Assembly: GCF_013366925.1 (NCBI RefSeq)
Contig: NZ_JAALDK010000001.1
Coordinates: 5,702,001 to 5,766,000, forward strand
DNA: 64,000 bases
Origin: Paraburkholderia youngii
GTDB lineage: Bacteria > Pseudomonadota > Gammaproteobacteria > Burkholderiales > Burkholderiaceae
Reading direction: 5' to 3'
Positions 42,936 to 53,005 of the stretch are shown piece by piece. The notes below the pieces were generated by a model. The model had not been told where the DNA came from, did not search any database, and worked only from the letters and a program-made list of their open reading frames with translations. The position numbers and the translations under genes are program-made. Positions within the stretch are counted from its first letter, which is position 1, and each line of letters begins with the position of its first letter.

Positions 42936-43487
42936 CTATGCGTAGACTTCGGCGTCGGCGAGACGCTTGCCCGCCGCATCCTTGGCCGCGAGCAGCGGCT
43001 CGAAGTCGATCGGCCATTCGATGCCGATCGACGGATCGTTCCATACGATGCTGCGCTCGTGCTCGGGAAACCAGTAATCCGTGGTCTTGTAGAGGAACTG
43101 CGCGGACTCCGACAGCACGACGAAGCCGTGCGCGAAACCGGGCGGCACCCACAGCTGCCGGTGGTTTTCGACCGACAGCGTCACGCCGACCCACTTGCCG
43201 AAGTTCGGCGAACTCTTGCGGATGTCGACGGCCACGTCGAATACCTCGCCCTCGACCACGCGCACGAGCTTGCCCTGCGCATGCTGGATCTGATAGTGCA
43301 GACCGCGCAGCACGCCGCGCGCCGAGCGCGAGTGATTGTCCTGCACGAACTCGACGTCCGGCTCGACCCTCTCGGCGAATTCGAGCGCATTGAAGCTTTC
43401 GAAGAAGAAGCCGCGCGCATCGCCGAACACCTTCGGCTCGATGATCTTGACTTCGGGCAGTGAGGTTGCGCTTACCTGGATGGCCAT
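42936..43487 (-). CDS. rfbC: dTDP-4-dehydrorhamnose 3,5-epimerase
   Basis: Epimerises dTDP-4-keto-6-deoxyglucose at C3 and C5. 183 residues of the RmlC cupin family: [35 protein letters not shown] (active-site His), [15 protein letters not shown] and the C-terminal [14 protein letters not shown] overlaps the rfbA stop by 16 bases. Second-to-last gene of the rfbBACD operon. Confidence 0.97.
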   Translation of the reverse strand: MAIQVSATSLPEVKIIEPKVFGDARGFFFESFNALEFAERVEPDVEFVQDNHSRSARGVLRGLHYQIQHAQGKLVRVVEGEVFDVAVDIRKSSPNFGKWVGVTLSVENHRQLWVPPGFAHGFVVLSESAQFLYKTTDYWFPEHERSIVWNDPSIGIEWPIDFEPLLAAKDAAGKRLADAEVYA

Positions 43488-44365
43488 GCGACGTGATCCG
43501 TGAGAATGTTTTGCAGGTATTGCCCGTAGGCATTCTTCGCGAGCGGTTTGGCGAGCGCGAGCAGCTGCTCGCCGTCAATCCACTGACGCCGGTAGGCGAT
43601 CTCTTCCGGACACGCGACCACCAGACCCTGACGCTTCTGCAGCGTCGCGATGAAGGTCGCGGCTTCGATCAGCGAATCGTGCGTGCCGGTGTCGAGCCAC
43701 GCATAGCCGCGGCCCATGATCTCGACGTTGAGCGCCGCGTTCGCGAGGTAGCGCGAGTTCACGTCGGTGATTTCGAGCTCGCCGCGTGCGGACGGCTTGA
43801 TGTCCGCGGCGATGTCGCAGACCTGCTTGTCGTAGAAGTACAGACCCGTGACCGCGTAGTTCGAACGCGGCTTGGCGGGCTTTTCTTCGATCGACAGCGC
43901 GCGGAACTGCTTGTCGAATTCGACTACGCCGTAGCGCTCCGGGTCCTGCACGTGATATGCGAACACGGTGGCGCCTTCGGTCTGATCGTCGGCGCGTTCG
44001 AGCTGCTTCGCGAGATCGTGGCCGTAGAAGATGTTGTCGCCGAGAATCAGCGCCGACGGATCGTTGTTCACGAACTCGCGGCCGATGATGAACGCCTGCG
44101 CGAGCCCATCCGGCGACGGCTGCACCGCGTACTGGATATTCATGCCCCACTGGCTGCCGTCGCCGAGCATCGCCTCGAAGCGCGGCGTGTCCTGCGGCGT
44201 GGAGATGATCAGCACGTCGCGAATACCCGCCACCATCAGCGTGGACAGCGGGTAGTAGATCATCGGCTTGTCGTACACCGGCAGCAGTTGCTTGGAGACG
44301 ACATGCGTGATCGGATACAGGCGGGTGCCCGAACCACCCGCGAGAATAATGCCTTTGCGCGCCAT
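43472..44365 (-). CDS. rfbA: Glucose-1-phosphate thymidylyltransferase
   Basis: Makes dTDP-glucose from glucose-1-phosphate. 297 residues: [16 protein letters not shown] at the N-terminus, [28 protein letters not shown] and [19 protein letters not shown], the full RmlA signature set. It is 10 bases downstream of rfbB and overlaps rfbC by 16. Confidence 0.98.
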   Translation of the reverse strand: MARKGIILAGGSGTRLYPITHVVSKQLLPVYDKPMIYYPLSTLMVAGIRDVLIISTPQDTPRFEAMLGDGSQWGMNIQYAVQPSPDGLAQAFIIGREFVNNDPSALILGDNIFYGHDLAKQLERADDQTEGATVFAYHVQDPERYGVVEFDKQFRALSIEEKPAKPRSNYAVTGLYFYDKQVCDIAADIKPSARGELEITDVNSRYLANAALNVEIMGRGYAWLDTGTHDSLIEAATFIATLQKRQGLVVACPEEIAYRRQWIDGEQLLALAKPLAKNAYGQYLQNILTDHVAWPSR

Positions 44366-44375
44366 TGCCGTGCCT

Positions 44376-45437
44376 TTACGCGCGCTGCGCGTAGTTGGTC
44401 TCGACCCACTTCCGGTATTCGCCCGAAGCGACTTCGTCGACCCATTGCTGGTTGTCGAGATACCACTGGACCGTTTTGGCGAGCCCCGTCTCGAACGTTT
44501 CCGCCGGCTTCCAGCCGAGTTCGCGCTCGAGCTTGCGAGCGTCGATCGCGTAACGGCGGTCGTGGCCCGGACGATCCGTCACATAGGTGATCTGGTCGCG
44601 ATAGGAGCCCGCCGCCTTCGGACGCTGCTGGTCGAGCAGGTCGCACAGCGTGTGCACGACCTCGAGATTCTTCTTCTCGTTCCAGCCGCCGACGTTGTAC
44701 GTCTCGCCCGGCGTGCCCCGCGCGAGCACTTCGCGGATCGCGCTGCAGTGGTCGCCGACGTACAGCCAGTCGCGCACGTTCTGCCCGTCGCCATACACCG
44801 GCAGCGGCTTGCCGCCGAGCGCGTTGGCGATCATCAGCGGAATCAGTTTTTCGGGGAACTGGTACGGACCGTAGTTGTTCGAGCAGTTGGTGGTCAGCAC
44901 CGGCAGGCCGTACGTGTGATGGTAGGCGCGCACGAGGTGATCCGAGCCGGCCTTGGTCGCCGAATAGGGGCTATTCGGCGCATAAGGCGTCGTTTCGGAG
45001 AACTGCGGATCGGTTGCGGACAGCGAGCCGAACACTTCGTCGGTCGACACGTGCAGGAAGCGAAACGCGGCGCGCTCCGCTTCACCCAGCGTGTTCCAGT
45101 AGCTGCGCGTCGCTTCGAGCAACGTGAAGGTGCCGACCACGTTGGTCTGCACGAAATCGGCCGGACCGTGAATCGAGCGATCCACATGGCTCTCGGCCGC
45201 GAAATGCAGCACGGCGCGCGGCTTGTGTTCCGCCAATAGCGCGTCGAGCGCGGCGCGATCGCAGATGTCGACGCGCGCGAAAATGTGTTTGGAATTGCCC
45301 TGTAGCGACTTCAGCGTGCCCAGGTTGCCGGCGTAGGTCAGTTTGTCTACGTTGAGCACCGCTTCGTCCGACGCATTCAGCCAGTCGAGCACGAAATTAG
45401 CGCCGATGAAGCCGGCACCGCCCGTTACCAGGATCAT
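44376..45437 (-). CDS. rfbB: dTDP-glucose 4,6-dehydratase
   Basis: First committed step to dTDP-L-rhamnose. 353 residues: [41 protein letters not shown] and [15 protein letters not shown] (catalytic Tyr/Lys), with [17 protein letters not shown]. First gene of the minus-strand rfbBACD operon; its promoter must lie in 45438-45823, where a TATAAT appears at 45575-45580. Confidence 0.98.
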   Translation of the reverse strand: MILVTGGAGFIGANFVLDWLNASDEAVLNVDKLTYAGNLGTLKSLQGNSKHIFARVDICDRAALDALLAEHKPRAVLHFAAESHVDRSIHGPADFVQTNVVGTFTLLEATRSYWNTLGEAERAAFRFLHVSTDEVFGSLSATDPQFSETTPYAPNSPYSATKAGSDHLVRAYHHTYGLPVLTTNCSNNYGPYQFPEKLIPLMIANALGGKPLPVYGDGQNVRDWLYVGDHCSAIREVLARGTPGETYNVGGWNEKKNLEVVHTLCDLLDQQRPKAAGSYRDQITYVTDRPGHDRRYAIDARKLERELGWKPAETFETGLAKTVQWYLDNQQWVDEVASGEYRKWVETNYAQRA

Positions 45438-45823
45438 TTAATTCCCTTGTCGATGTTAGTGACAGGCAGCGAAGAACTTGCGACCTGTTCACCCCGTGTG
45501 GTGTGCTGTTTCTCTGGCCGACCGACGCGTCCCGCGGAGAGCGGACACTCAGACGCCAATTTTATGAAGCCCCAATTATAAAGCTGCCCAGTGCAAAAAC
45601 TAGAACCCTAACAACTTGAAACAGCTTGACAGAATTCGTTGCCGCTGGCCTGCAAAATGGAGCCTTTCGGTGCGGTTACGCGCATTTTGACGCTTGTAAT
45701 GATCTGCACGACATACTATGCGGTACGGCGCGCAAAGACTGGGAAACGAACAGGAAGAACAGGCGAAAGCGCCGCGAAAGGCCGCGAATGCAGACCATCA
45801 GAAGATTGCTCGCGCGAACGCGC
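45438..45823. other. Promoter region of the rfbBACD operon
   Basis: 386 bases without a gene, between the Rmd-like stop and the rfbB start. A TATAAT (minus strand; plus-strand ATTATA at 45575-45580) is a candidate -10, about 140 bases before rfbB, without a clear -35. The rest is unremarkable. Confidence 0.4.
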
Positions 45824-46750
45824 TCAGGCCGCGAGCATCCAGCGCAGCGTATCGATGAACGGGATCGACTCGACCGCGGGCACCAGCGACTGCAATTTGG
45901 CGGGCGATCCGGCAAGCATCTTGACGTCCGTTTGCCGGACAAAGGCGGGATTGACCTGGACTTCGATGTCGTGACCGGTGAGTTCGCTCGCGGTCGCCAG
46001 GATCTCACGCAACGAATACGGCTTGCCGGTGCAGACGTTGACGATCTCGGCGGCGACATCGGAGTCGAGCAACGCCTCGTACGCACTCGCCACATAACGC
46101 ACGTCGGAGAAGTCGCGCGCGATGTCGATGTTGCCGAGTTCGATCGACGCCGCGCGACGCGCGAAGTGGCTGACGATCTTCGGCACGAGGAAATTCACCG
46201 CCTGGCCGCGGCCGGTGTAGTTGAACGGCCGCACGATCAGGATCGGCAGACGGTCGAACCATGTGCGCACCAGCGCTTCCATTGCGGCCTTGCTGGCCGC
46301 GTAATGATTGACCGGCGTCAGCGCAAAGCTCTCGTCGATCGCGGCGCTGCTGACGTTGCCGTACACGTTCGCGCTGCTTGCGATCAGCAGCTTGCGCGGC
46401 ACGTGGCCGATCGCGGCGCAGGCTTCCAGCAGGTTCAGCGTGCCGATCACGTTGACGCGATAAAAGTCGAGCGGATCGTTGTGTCCCACGAAGCTGATCG
46501 CGGCCAGATGCACGATGTAATCGGGCCGCACGGCGTCGAGCACACGCCGGCAGTCTTCCGGTGAGGTGATATCGAGCTTGACGCGTGTCGGCGTGTCGGG
46601 CTCGTCGCGGCCGGACACCGCTTCGATCACGGTGTGCCCACGCCCGATCAGCTTCTCGACCAGATAGCGGCCGGTAAAACCGTTCGCACCGGTGACGAGC
46701 GTGCGAAATGATTGCTTCGCGGCGGGAGACGACATGCTGGCTTCGTTCAC
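45824..46750 (-). CDS. NAD-dependent sugar reductase, Rmd-like (GDP-6-deoxy-D-mannose reductase type)
   Basis: 308 residues of the extended SDR family: TLVTGANGFTGRYLVEKL, VHLAAISFVGHNDPLDFY, SSANVYGNV and HYAASKAAMEALV with Tyr/Lys, plus RPFNYTGRGQA, which is typical of Rmd proteins that turn GDP-4-keto-6-deoxymannose into GDP-D-rhamnose. No gmd (GDP-mannose 4,6-dehydratase) lies in the window; it may be elsewhere. GTG start with AGGA upstream; an ATG at 46735 is also reasonable. Divergent from apaH. Confidence 0.8.
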   Translation of the reverse strand: MNEASMSSPAAKQSFRTLVTGANGFTGRYLVEKLIGRGHTVIEAVSGRDEPDTPTRVKLDITSPEDCRRVLDAVRPDYIVHLAAISFVGHNDPLDFYRVNVIGTLNLLEACAAIGHVPRKLLIASSANVYGNVSSAAIDESFALTPVNHYAASKAAMEALVRTWFDRLPILIVRPFNYTGRGQAVNFLVPKIVSHFARRAASIELGNIDIARDFSDVRYVASAYEALLDSDVAAEIVNVCTGKPYSLREILATASELTGHDIEVQVNPAFVRQTDVKMLAGSPAKLQSLVPAVESIPFIDTLRWMLAA

Positions 46751-46906
46751 GAGAGAGTCATCCTGTTGTTGTATTGGAATAGCGCGCGGTCCATAGCGCG
46801 ATATCCGAACCGCAAACGGGCTATTATGTCACGCTAGCTTGCTGCTCTGCCCAGCGTGGCACGCGTCGTGCAACACCGCGCGTATCGAATCGATCCGATT
46901 TCCTCG

Positions 46907-47779
46907 ATGACACCCCACAACGCTTCCAGTACGTCCGCTCCCCTCGTTCCTCTTGCATTCGGCGATCTGCAAGGCTGCCGTGCGCCGTTTCAGCAACTGC
47001 TCGCCAAAGCCGCGCCTCCGGACGGCACACCGCTGTGGTTCGCCGGCGATCTGATCAACCGCGGCCCCGACTCGCTCGACACATTGCGCGACGTAATCGC
47101 GTTCGGCGAGCGCGCGGTGCCGGTGCTCGGCAATCACGATCTGCATCTGCTGTCGGTGTCCGCGGGGATTCGCAAGTCGAAGAAAGGCGACACGATCGAA
47201 GACATCCTCGCCGCGCCCGATGCCGCCGATCTGCTCGAGTGGATTCGTCACCGGCCGCTCGCGCATTTCGACAACGGCATGCTGATGGTGCACGCGGGCG
47301 TGCTGCCGCAATGGGATACGACGCTGACGCTGGAACTCGCCGACGAATTGCAGCGCGCGCTGCGTGCGCCGAACTGGAAAGAAACGCTTGCCGGCCTGTA
47401 CGGCAACGAGCCGAACCGCTGGAAGCCGGGCCTGAAGGGAATCGAGCGTCTGCGCGTTACGTGCAGCGCGTTGACGCGCATGCGCTTTTGCAGCGCCGAT
47501 GGGGTGATGGATTTCAGCAGCAGCGGCACGCTCGCATCCACGCCGAGCGGTTGTATGCCATGGTTCGACGTGCCGTCGCGCCGGACCGCAGACGTGACCG
47601 TCGTGTTCGGTCATTGGGCCGCGCTCGGCCTGATGCTGCGCGACAACCTGATCGGCCTCGACTCGGGTTGCGTGTGGGGGCAGAAGCTGTCGGCGGTACG
47701 GCTCGCGCGAAATCCTGCGGAGCGTACGTTGACGCAGGTCGATTGCGATTCGTGCGGTGTGCCGCGCGGGGGCAATTGA
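46907..47779 (+). CDS. apaH: Bis(5'-nucleosyl)-tetraphosphatase, symmetrical
   Basis: Hydrolyses Ap4A to two ADP in the cytoplasm. About 290 residues from ATG 46907; the frame also allows a start 51 bases earlier. Metallophosphatase motifs: FGDLQGCRAPFQQLL (a GDxHG variant with Gln), WFAGDLINRGPDS, LGNHDLHLL, LMVHAGVLPQWD and FGHWAALG. Stands alone between the rml locus and the plsC-pyr run, a placement also seen in Burkholderia O-antigen loci. Confidence 0.95.
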   Translation: MTPHNASSTSAPLVPLAFGDLQGCRAPFQQLLAKAAPPDGTPLWFAGDLINRGPDSLDTLRDVIAFGERAVPVLGNHDLHLLSVSAGIRKSKKGDTIEDILAAPDAADLLEWIRHRPLAHFDNGMLMVHAGVLPQWDTTLTLELADELQRALRAPNWKETLAGLYGNEPNRWKPGLKGIERLRVTCSALTRMRFCSADGVMDFSSSGTLASTPSGCMPWFDVPSRRTADVTVVFGHWAALGLMLRDNLIGLDSGCVWGQKLSAVRLARNPAERTLTQVDCDSCGVPRGGN

Positions 47780-47815
47780 ACAGAAGCCGGCGACGCTGCC
47801 CGGCAGCGCCGCCGC

Positions 47816-48673
47816 TCAGGCCGAGCGGCGCGGCTGATCGACGGGCTCGATCAGCGTTTCCGGCGTCTCGGCGGCGTCGCTCGACGACGCGGCAGCTACC
47901 ACGTCGCCTTCTTGCGCGACCGTCCCCGCCACTGCGTTGCCGGCCTGCATGTCCCGCAACGCGTTCGCCACCACGTTCTGAGCCTGCGCCGCGAGCATCC
48001 GCCGGTCAGCGTTCGGTGCGAGCGGTGCGCCGACATAGACGTGAGCGGTTAGCGGACCGCCACGCAACAGCATGTCGAGCGAGTCGGACAACGAGACATC
48101 GTCGATATACGCGGGTGCGGTCGACTGCCGGCCCTGCGCATCCTCGTACATGATGCACAGCGGCTGCACCGGCACACCGGCCGACACCGCCGCCTGAAAC
48201 ATGTTCGCGTGAAACGGCAGCAACTCGAGCCCGTTCGACGTCGTGCCTTCGGGGAACACGCACATCAGTTCACCCGCACTGAGGCGATCGGCGAGTTCGT
48301 GCATGATCCGCTTCGCGTCGCTGCGCTTCTCGCGCTGGATGAACACCGTGTCGAGCTGCTGCGCGAGCCAGCCGACCACCGGCCATTGACGGATCTCCGC
48401 CTTCGAAACGAACGGCGTCGGCCGCCACGCGTTGATCACGTAGATGTCGATCCACGAGATGTGATTGGCGACGACGAGCGCGCCTCGATCGAGCCGCACC
48501 GCATCGTTATGCACGACAAGGCGCATGCCGCACAGCCGCAGCATCTTCAGCGACCACGCGCGATTGAGCGCGTGACGCCGCTCGGCGCTCGCGTTCGGAA
48601 AGCGCGTCGCGACGGTCCACATGCCGTGCAGCAGATGCGTGATGAGACGGATCTTGCGTAACGCGAGCTTCAT
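47816..48673 (-). CDS. plsC: 1-acyl-sn-glycerol-3-phosphate acyltransferase
   Basis: Membrane acyltransferase that converts lysophosphatidate to phosphatidate. 285 residues: one N-terminal hydrophobic helix, catalytic NHISWID (HX4D) near residue 69, and VFPEGTTSNG near 137. The long frame extending to 49813 is the antisense shadow of pyrC'. ATG at 48671-48673. Last gene of the yqgE-plsC run. The Ala-rich tail after residue 245 is low complexity. Confidence 0.9.
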   Translation of the reverse strand: MKLALRKIRLITHLLHGMWTVATRFPNASAERRHALNRAWSLKMLRLCGMRLVVHNDAVRLDRGALVVANHISWIDIYVINAWRPTPFVSKAEIRQWPVVGWLAQQLDTVFIQREKRSDAKRIMHELADRLSAGELMCVFPEGTTSNGLELLPFHANMFQAAVSAGVPVQPLCIMYEDAQGRQSTAPAYIDDVSLSDSLDMLLRGGPLTAHVYVGAPLAPNADRRMLAAQAQNVVANALRDMQAGNAVAGTVAQEGDVVAAASSSDAAETPETLIEPVDQPRRSA

Positions 48674-48711
48674 GGGCGGGGCTTTCCTTGACTGGACCGA
48701 GACGATGCCGC

Positions 48712-49992
48712 TCAGCGCTGCTCGTACGCGAACTGACCCGACACGACGGTCGCGCGCACCTGCGCCGGCAGCTCGTAGCCGAGGAACGGCGTGTTGTGCC
48801 CCTGGCTCTTCAGCGCGCGCGGCTCGACGCGCCAGTGAGCATGACGGTCGAACACGCAGAGGTCGGCCGCCGCGCCGACCGCGATACGGCCAGCCGCTTC
48901 GAGGCCGAGCACCTGCGCCGGCGCCGCGGTGATGCGATTGAGCGCGCTCGCGAGCGGCACGCCCGCTTCGTCGGCCCACTTGACCGTCAGCGACAGGAAC
49001 AGTTCGAGGCCGGTTGCGCCCGGTGTCGCTTCGGCGAACGGCAGCAGTTTTTCGTCGTCGTCGACCGGCGTGTGCGCCGAGCAGATCGCGTCGATCGTGC
49101 CGTCGACGAGGCCTGCGCGGATCGCTTCGCGATCGCGCTGCTGACGCAGCGGCGGATCGAGCCGGAACTGCGCGTCGAAATAGCCGATGTCGAGGTCGAT
49201 CAGATGCACGTGGTTCACGGTGACGTCGCACGACACCGGCAGGCCTTCGGCCTTTGCCGCGCGCACGAGCGCGACGCCCGCCGCCGACGACACATGCGAC
49301 ACATGCACGCGCGCGCCGGTCACGCGCACGAGTTCGAAGATCGTATGCAGCGCGATCGTTTCGGCCGACACCGGCACGCCCGACAAACCGAGCCGCGACG
49401 CCAGCGCTCCGCTCGCGGCGACGCCGCCCTTGCCGAGGTACGCATCGACGGGACGCAGCCACACGGTGAAGCCATAGGTCTTCGCGTATTGCAGCGCGCG
49501 CATCAGCACCTGGGTATCGACGATCGGCGTATCGGCCTGCGAGAAGCCGACGCAGCCCGCCTCGGTCAGCTGGACCATCTCGGTGATGACCTGTCCCTTC
49601 AGACCGACCGTCAGCGCGCCGAGCGGATACACGTGCGCCTTGTTCAGATTGCGCGCGCGGAACTTCAGCATTTCGACGAGGCCCGGTTCGTCGAGCGTCG
49701 GATCGGTGTCCGGCGGACATACGAGGCTCGTCACGCCGCCCGCGAGCGCCGCGGCCATTTCCGAGCCGAGCGTCGCCTTGTGCTCGTAGCCCGGCTCGCG
49801 CAAACGCGCGCACAGGTCGACGAGACCCGGCGCGATCGACAGTCCGTGGGCGTTAAGCGTGCGCTCCGCCTGGAAGCCGGCCGGCGCTTGGCCGAGAGCG
49901 GCGATCTTGCCCGCCTCGATAAAAATATCCTGCTGCTGTTCGGTGCCCGCTGCCGGATCGATCAGCGTGCCGCCTTGAATATGAATCTTCAT
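48712..49992 (-). CDS. pyrC': Inactive dihydroorotase-like subunit (PyrC')
   Basis: 426 residues of the dihydroorotase fold but with metal-site motifs lost. The usual D-x-H-V-H-L-R-x-P-G reads DLCARLREPG, so both His are replaced; the usual T-D-H-A-P-H reads SAHTPVDD, losing Asp and the second His. Some others (HVSHVSSA, HVHLID) remain. In Pseudomonas a pseudo-dihydroorotase of this type is needed to assemble and regulate aspartate carbamoyltransferase. It lies 60 bases after pyrB, so the same role here is likely by analogy. True dihydroorotase must be encoded elsewhere. Confidence 0.85.
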   Translation of the reverse strand: MKIHIQGGTLIDPAAGTEQQQDIFIEAGKIAALGQAPAGFQAERTLNAHGLSIAPGLVDLCARLREPGYEHKATLGSEMAAALAGGVTSLVCPPDTDPTLDEPGLVEMLKFRARNLNKAHVYPLGALTVGLKGQVITEMVQLTEAGCVGFSQADTPIVDTQVLMRALQYAKTYGFTVWLRPVDAYLGKGGVAASGALASRLGLSGVPVSAETIALHTIFELVRVTGARVHVSHVSSAAGVALVRAAKAEGLPVSCDVTVNHVHLIDLDIGYFDAQFRLDPPLRQQRDREAIRAGLVDGTIDAICSAHTPVDDDEKLLPFAEATPGATGLELFLSLTVKWADEAGVPLASALNRITAAPAQVLGLEAAGRIAVGAAADLCVFDRHAHWRVEPRALKSQGHNTPFLGYELPAQVRATVVSGQFAYEQR

Positions 49993-50052
49993 GCGCTGCC
50001 TTTGTTAAACCTGTGGTTCAGCCTGTGCTTCGGCTTCCTGATGAGTCGCTGC

Positions 50053-51078
50053 TTAATCGTTGTTACCCGCGACGATCCCCATCACCGCCATGCGCACCGC
50101 GATACCGAACGTCACCTGATTCAGGATCACCGATTGCGGGCCGTCCGCGACCTGCGAGTCGATCTCGACGCCGCGGTTCATCGGACCGGGGTGCATCACG
50201 ATCGCATCCGGGGCGGCGAGCGCGAGACGCTCGGGCGTCAGCCCCCAGCTCTTGAAGTACTCCTGCGACGACGGCAGCAACGCGCCGCTCATGCGTTCGT
50301 TCTGCAGGCGCAGCATGATGATGACGTCGACGTCCTTCAGCCCTTCGTCGAGGTTGTGGAACACGCGCACGCCCATCTGTTCGAGGCCGCCCGGCAGCAG
50401 CGTGCGCGGACCGATCGCGCGCACTTCGGGCACGCCGAGCGTAGTCAGCGCATGAATGTCCGAGCGCGCGACGCGCGAATGCAGGATGTCGCCAACGATC
50501 GCCACGCGCAGCTTCGTGAAGTCTTTCTTGTAGTGGCGGATCGTGTACATGTCGAGCAGACCCTGCGTCGGGTGCGCGTGACGGCCGTCGCCGGCGTTGA
50601 TCACGTGCACGTGCGGCGCGCAATGCTGCGCGATCAGGAACGGCGCACCGCTCGACGCATGACGCACGACGAACAGATCCGCGTGCATCGCCGACAGGTT
50701 GTTGATCGTGTCGAGCAGCGATTCGCCCTTGCTCGTCGACGACGCGTTGATGTTCAGATTCAGCACGTCGGCCGACAGCCGCGTGGCCGCGATCTCGAAC
50801 GTGGTACGGGTGCGCGTCGAGTTCTCGAAGAACAGGTTGAACACCGACTTGCCGCGCAACAGCGGCACCTTCTTCACTTCGCGGTCGGTCACGCTGACGA
50901 ACTGGTCGGCGGTCTCGAGAATGTGATTGACGATGGCCTTCGGCAAGCCCTCGATCGACAGCAGATGCTTGAGCTCGCCGTTCTTCGTGAGCTGCGGGTT
51001 GCCCTTCAGGAAGCCGTAGCGGAAGCGCTCGGATGCGCTAGCGGAGGAATCTTGCGGAGCCTGGGTGGCGGTGTTCAT
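50053..51078 (-). CDS. pyrB: Aspartate carbamoyltransferase catalytic subunit
   Basis: Second step of pyrimidine synthesis, carbamoyl phosphate plus aspartate. 341 residues: [19 protein letters not shown] (carbamoyl-phosphate binding S-T-R-T), [19 protein letters not shown] and MHPGPMNRG. The ~35-residue N-terminal extension is Ser/Ala-rich; class A ATCases that pair with PyrC' typically have such extensions. No pyrI is adjacent. Between pyrR and pyrC' in one operon. Confidence 0.97.
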   Translation of the reverse strand: MNTATQAPQDSSASASERFRYGFLKGNPQLTKNGELKHLLSIEGLPKAIVNHILETADQFVSVTDREVKKVPLLRGKSVFNLFFENSTRTRTTFEIAATRLSADVLNLNINASSTSKGESLLDTINNLSAMHADLFVVRHASSGAPFLIAQHCAPHVHVINAGDGRHAHPTQGLLDMYTIRHYKKDFTKLRVAIVGDILHSRVARSDIHALTTLGVPEVRAIGPRTLLPGGLEQMGVRVFHNLDEGLKDVDVIIMLRLQNERMSGALLPSSQEYFKSWGLTPERLALAAPDAIVMHPGPMNRGVEIDSQVADGPQSVILNQVTFGIAVRMAVMGIVAGNND

Positions 51079-51141
51079 GATGTACCTGCTTCAAATACGG
51101 GCTTCAACGTGATCGAGGTCGGCGCGTTGCTCGCGCAAGTT

Positions 51142-51681
51142 TCAATCAACGCGTGCTTCAGTGTGAAAAGAGAACCGCTGGCCGCCCCCGCCGTCGTCTT
51201 CGTGGGCCAGCACGAGCGTCGCGTCGGCCGGCACGTCGACCACGCCGCCGACGAAGCGCGCCGCCACCGGCAACTCGCGTCCGCCGCGATCGGCGAGCAC
51301 CGCGAGTTCGACCGACGCCGGCCGGCCATAGTCATACAGCTCGTTCACCGCCGCGCGAATCGTGCGGCCGGTGTACAGCACGTCGTCGACCAGCACGATG
51401 CGGCTGCCATCGACCGCGAACGGCAGCGAGGTCGGGCTCGCCTGCGCGTGCAGCCCTTTCTTCGCGTAGTCGTCGCGATGCAGCGCGACGTTCACCACGC
51501 CGAAGCTCGGCAGGTTCAGGTCGCGCGCGAGCCGCTCGGCGAGCCATGCGCCGCCGCTATGGATACCCGCGAGCACCGCCGCCTGGGCGCCGTCGTGCGC
51601 TGCCGCGAGCTGCTCGCCATAGGCCGCGCGAATCTGGTCGAGCAACGCGCGATACAGCGCTTCGGCGTCAATGGAACTCAT
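51142..51681 (-). CDS. pyrR: Bifunctional pyr operon regulator / uracil phosphoribosyltransferase-like
   Basis: 179 residues of the PRTase family: [29 protein letters not shown] and [17 protein letters not shown] (PRPP loop). In Gram-positives PyrR binds RNA, but in proteobacteria its regulatory role is unclear, and no PyrR-binding RNA or attenuator was seen upstream of pyrB here. ATG at 51679-51681 overlaps the ruvX stop by 14 bases. The upstream extension to 51738 is not needed. Confidence 0.92.
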   Translation of the reverse strand: MSSIDAEALYRALLDQIRAAYGEQLAAAHDGAQAAVLAGIHSGGAWLAERLARDLNLPSFGVVNVALHRDDYAKKGLHAQASPTSLPFAVDGSRIVLVDDVLYTGRTIRAAVNELYDYGRPASVELAVLADRGGRELPVAARFVGGVVDVPADATLVLAHEDDGGGGQRFSFHTEARVD

Positions 51682-52108
51682 GATCGTCGGAAAGTCCGTC
51701 AAGATATTGCTGGAGGATGATGCTCGCGGCTTCGGCATCGAGCATGTCGATGCGGGCGTTGCCGGCGCGGATTTGCGCCTCGGCCTCGACCGACGAGTAG
51801 CGCTCGTCGACCCACGTGACCGGCAGATTGAAGCGGCCGTTCAGCTGGTTGCCGAAGCGCTTCGCGAGCTGCGTGCGCTCGTGCGGTGTGCCGTCGGGGT
51901 GCATCGGCAGGCCGACCACCAGCGCATCGGGCTTCCATTCGGCGATCAGCTTGCCGAGCGCTTCGAAACGGTACTCCTTGCTGCGGTTCTGCACGACGAC
52001 GAGCGGCCGCGCGCGGCGCGTCAGCGAATTGCCGACCGCCACGCCGATGCGTTTCACGCCGTAGTCGAACGCAAGCAGCGTCGCCTCACGTCCGGCCGGC
52101 AGATTCAT
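51668..52108 (-). CDS. ruvX: Putative pre-16S rRNA nuclease / Holliday junction resolvase-like (YqgF)
   Basis: 146 residues of the RNase H-like YqgF family: [17 protein letters not shown] with the catalytic Asp, [18 protein letters not shown] and [13 protein letters not shown]. Trims 16S rRNA precursor in E. coli. Overlaps pyrR by 14 bases and follows yqgE by 10, so it is inside the operon. Start ATG 52106-52108. Confidence 0.95.
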   Translation of the reverse strand: MNLPAGREATLLAFDYGVKRIGVAVGNSLTRRARPLVVVQNRSKEYRFEALGKLIAEWKPDALVVGLPMHPDGTPHERTQLAKRFGNQLNGRFNLPVTWVDERYSSVEAEAQIRAGNARIDMLDAEAASIILQQYLDGLSDDHEFH

Positions 52109-52118
52109 GCGCGGCCCC

Positions 52119-52697
52119 TCATGCGTGCCCGGCCTCGCCCGACAGCATCGACAGCGACACGCCGAGCAGCGCGAGCGCCGCTTCGAGACGATCTTCGGCC
52201 GGCACGTCGAAGACGATCTTCGGATCGGCCTCGACCGTCAGCCAGCCGTTCTTCGAGATTTCGTCTTCGAGCTGACCGGCGCCCCAGCCGGCGTGGCCGA
52301 GCGTCAGCAGGAAACGCTCCGGACCGTTGCCGCTCGCGACGGCCTCGAGCACGTCTTTCGAGGTGGTCATTTCGAGCCCGCCCGGCACCGACATCGACGA
52401 CGTGTACGCGCTGCCGCCTTTCGGATCGTGCAGCACGAAGCCGCGCTCGGTTTGCACCGGGCCGCCGAAATACACGGGAACATGGAGAAGAGGTTCGATC
52501 TCCAGCTTCAGATCGATGCGATTGAAGAGCGCTTCCAGGTCGATATCGGTCGGCCGGTTGATCACGAGGCCGAGCGCGCCGCGCTCACTGTGATCGCAAA
52601 GGTAGACCACCGTTCCTGAAAACGTCGGATCGGCCATGTTCGGCATGGCGATCAGGAACTGGTTGGTCAGATTGATGCGATCGGTACTCTTGGACAT
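52119..52697 (-). CDS. yqgE: UPF0301/DUF179 family protein YqgE
   Basis: 192 residues. Core motifs [49 protein letters not shown] and [14 protein letters not shown] match YqgE throughout. Function in bacteria is not established. ATG at 52695-52697 chosen because the family begins near F-L-I-A-M-P; a longer frame to 52805 lacks homology. It lies 10 bases before ruvX. No Shine-Dalgarno is visible, and a TAAAAT box ends 8 bases before the ATG, so the mRNA may be leaderless. Confidence 0.94.
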   Translation of the reverse strand: MSKSTDRINLTNQFLIAMPNMADPTFSGTVVYLCDHSERGALGLVINRPTDIDLEALFNRIDLKLEIEPLLHVPVYFGGPVQTERGFVLHDPKGGSAYTSSMSVPGGLEMTTSKDVLEAVASGNGPERFLLTLGHAGWGAGQLEDEISKNGWLTVEADPKIVFDVPAEDRLEAALALLGVSLSMLSGEAGHA

Positions 52698-52704
52698 AGT
52701 TCGG

Positions 52705-52710
52705 ATTTTA
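52705..52710 (-). promoter_or_regulatory. Candidate -10 box directly before yqgE
   Basis: On the minus strand TAAAAT in context TTTGCTAAAATCC ends 8 bases before the yqgE ATG. If used, transcription would start at or near the start codon. No clear -35. Confidence 0.35.
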
Positions 52711-53005
52711 GCAAAGACGATGCGCGATGGCGGGCTGCTTTGAGCATTGCAACGCGTTGGGTTGCACGCGACGTGCGGCGTCATCGACGCCGGATCAAGT
52801 TCCACTCTATCACGCGCGCGACTCGCGCCATGCCGCGATCAGGCGCCGAAACACCGCGTAGAACGGCAGGTTCGACGCGTGTCGCGAAGTAGCGGGATTG
52901 TGACTCGTCAAAATGGGTTTCAGCGGATTCGGCGCGCGTCGGTCGAGGCGTTGCGGACGCAATTCGCGCGCCACGTCGCGCGTTTGGTTCGGCCTGGCTT
53001 GCGCT
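52711..53005. other. Intergenic region upstream of yqgE
   Basis: About 300 bases between the FimL/ChpA-like gene and yqgE on the same strand. No strong terminator, RNA gene or credible ORF was found by eye. Confidence 0.4.

Noticed and set aside
41406..43463. 685-codon plus-strand ORF
   Set aside because: Antisense to manC, rfbD and rfbC; no motif.
48674..49813. Upstream extension of plsC
   Set aside because: Reads out of frame through pyrC'; Arg-rich composition and no acyltransferase sequence.
48688..51720. 1,010-codon plus-strand ORF
   Set aside because: Runs antisense through plsC, pyrC' and pyrB; His/Arg-rich composition typical of G+C-rich reverse frames.
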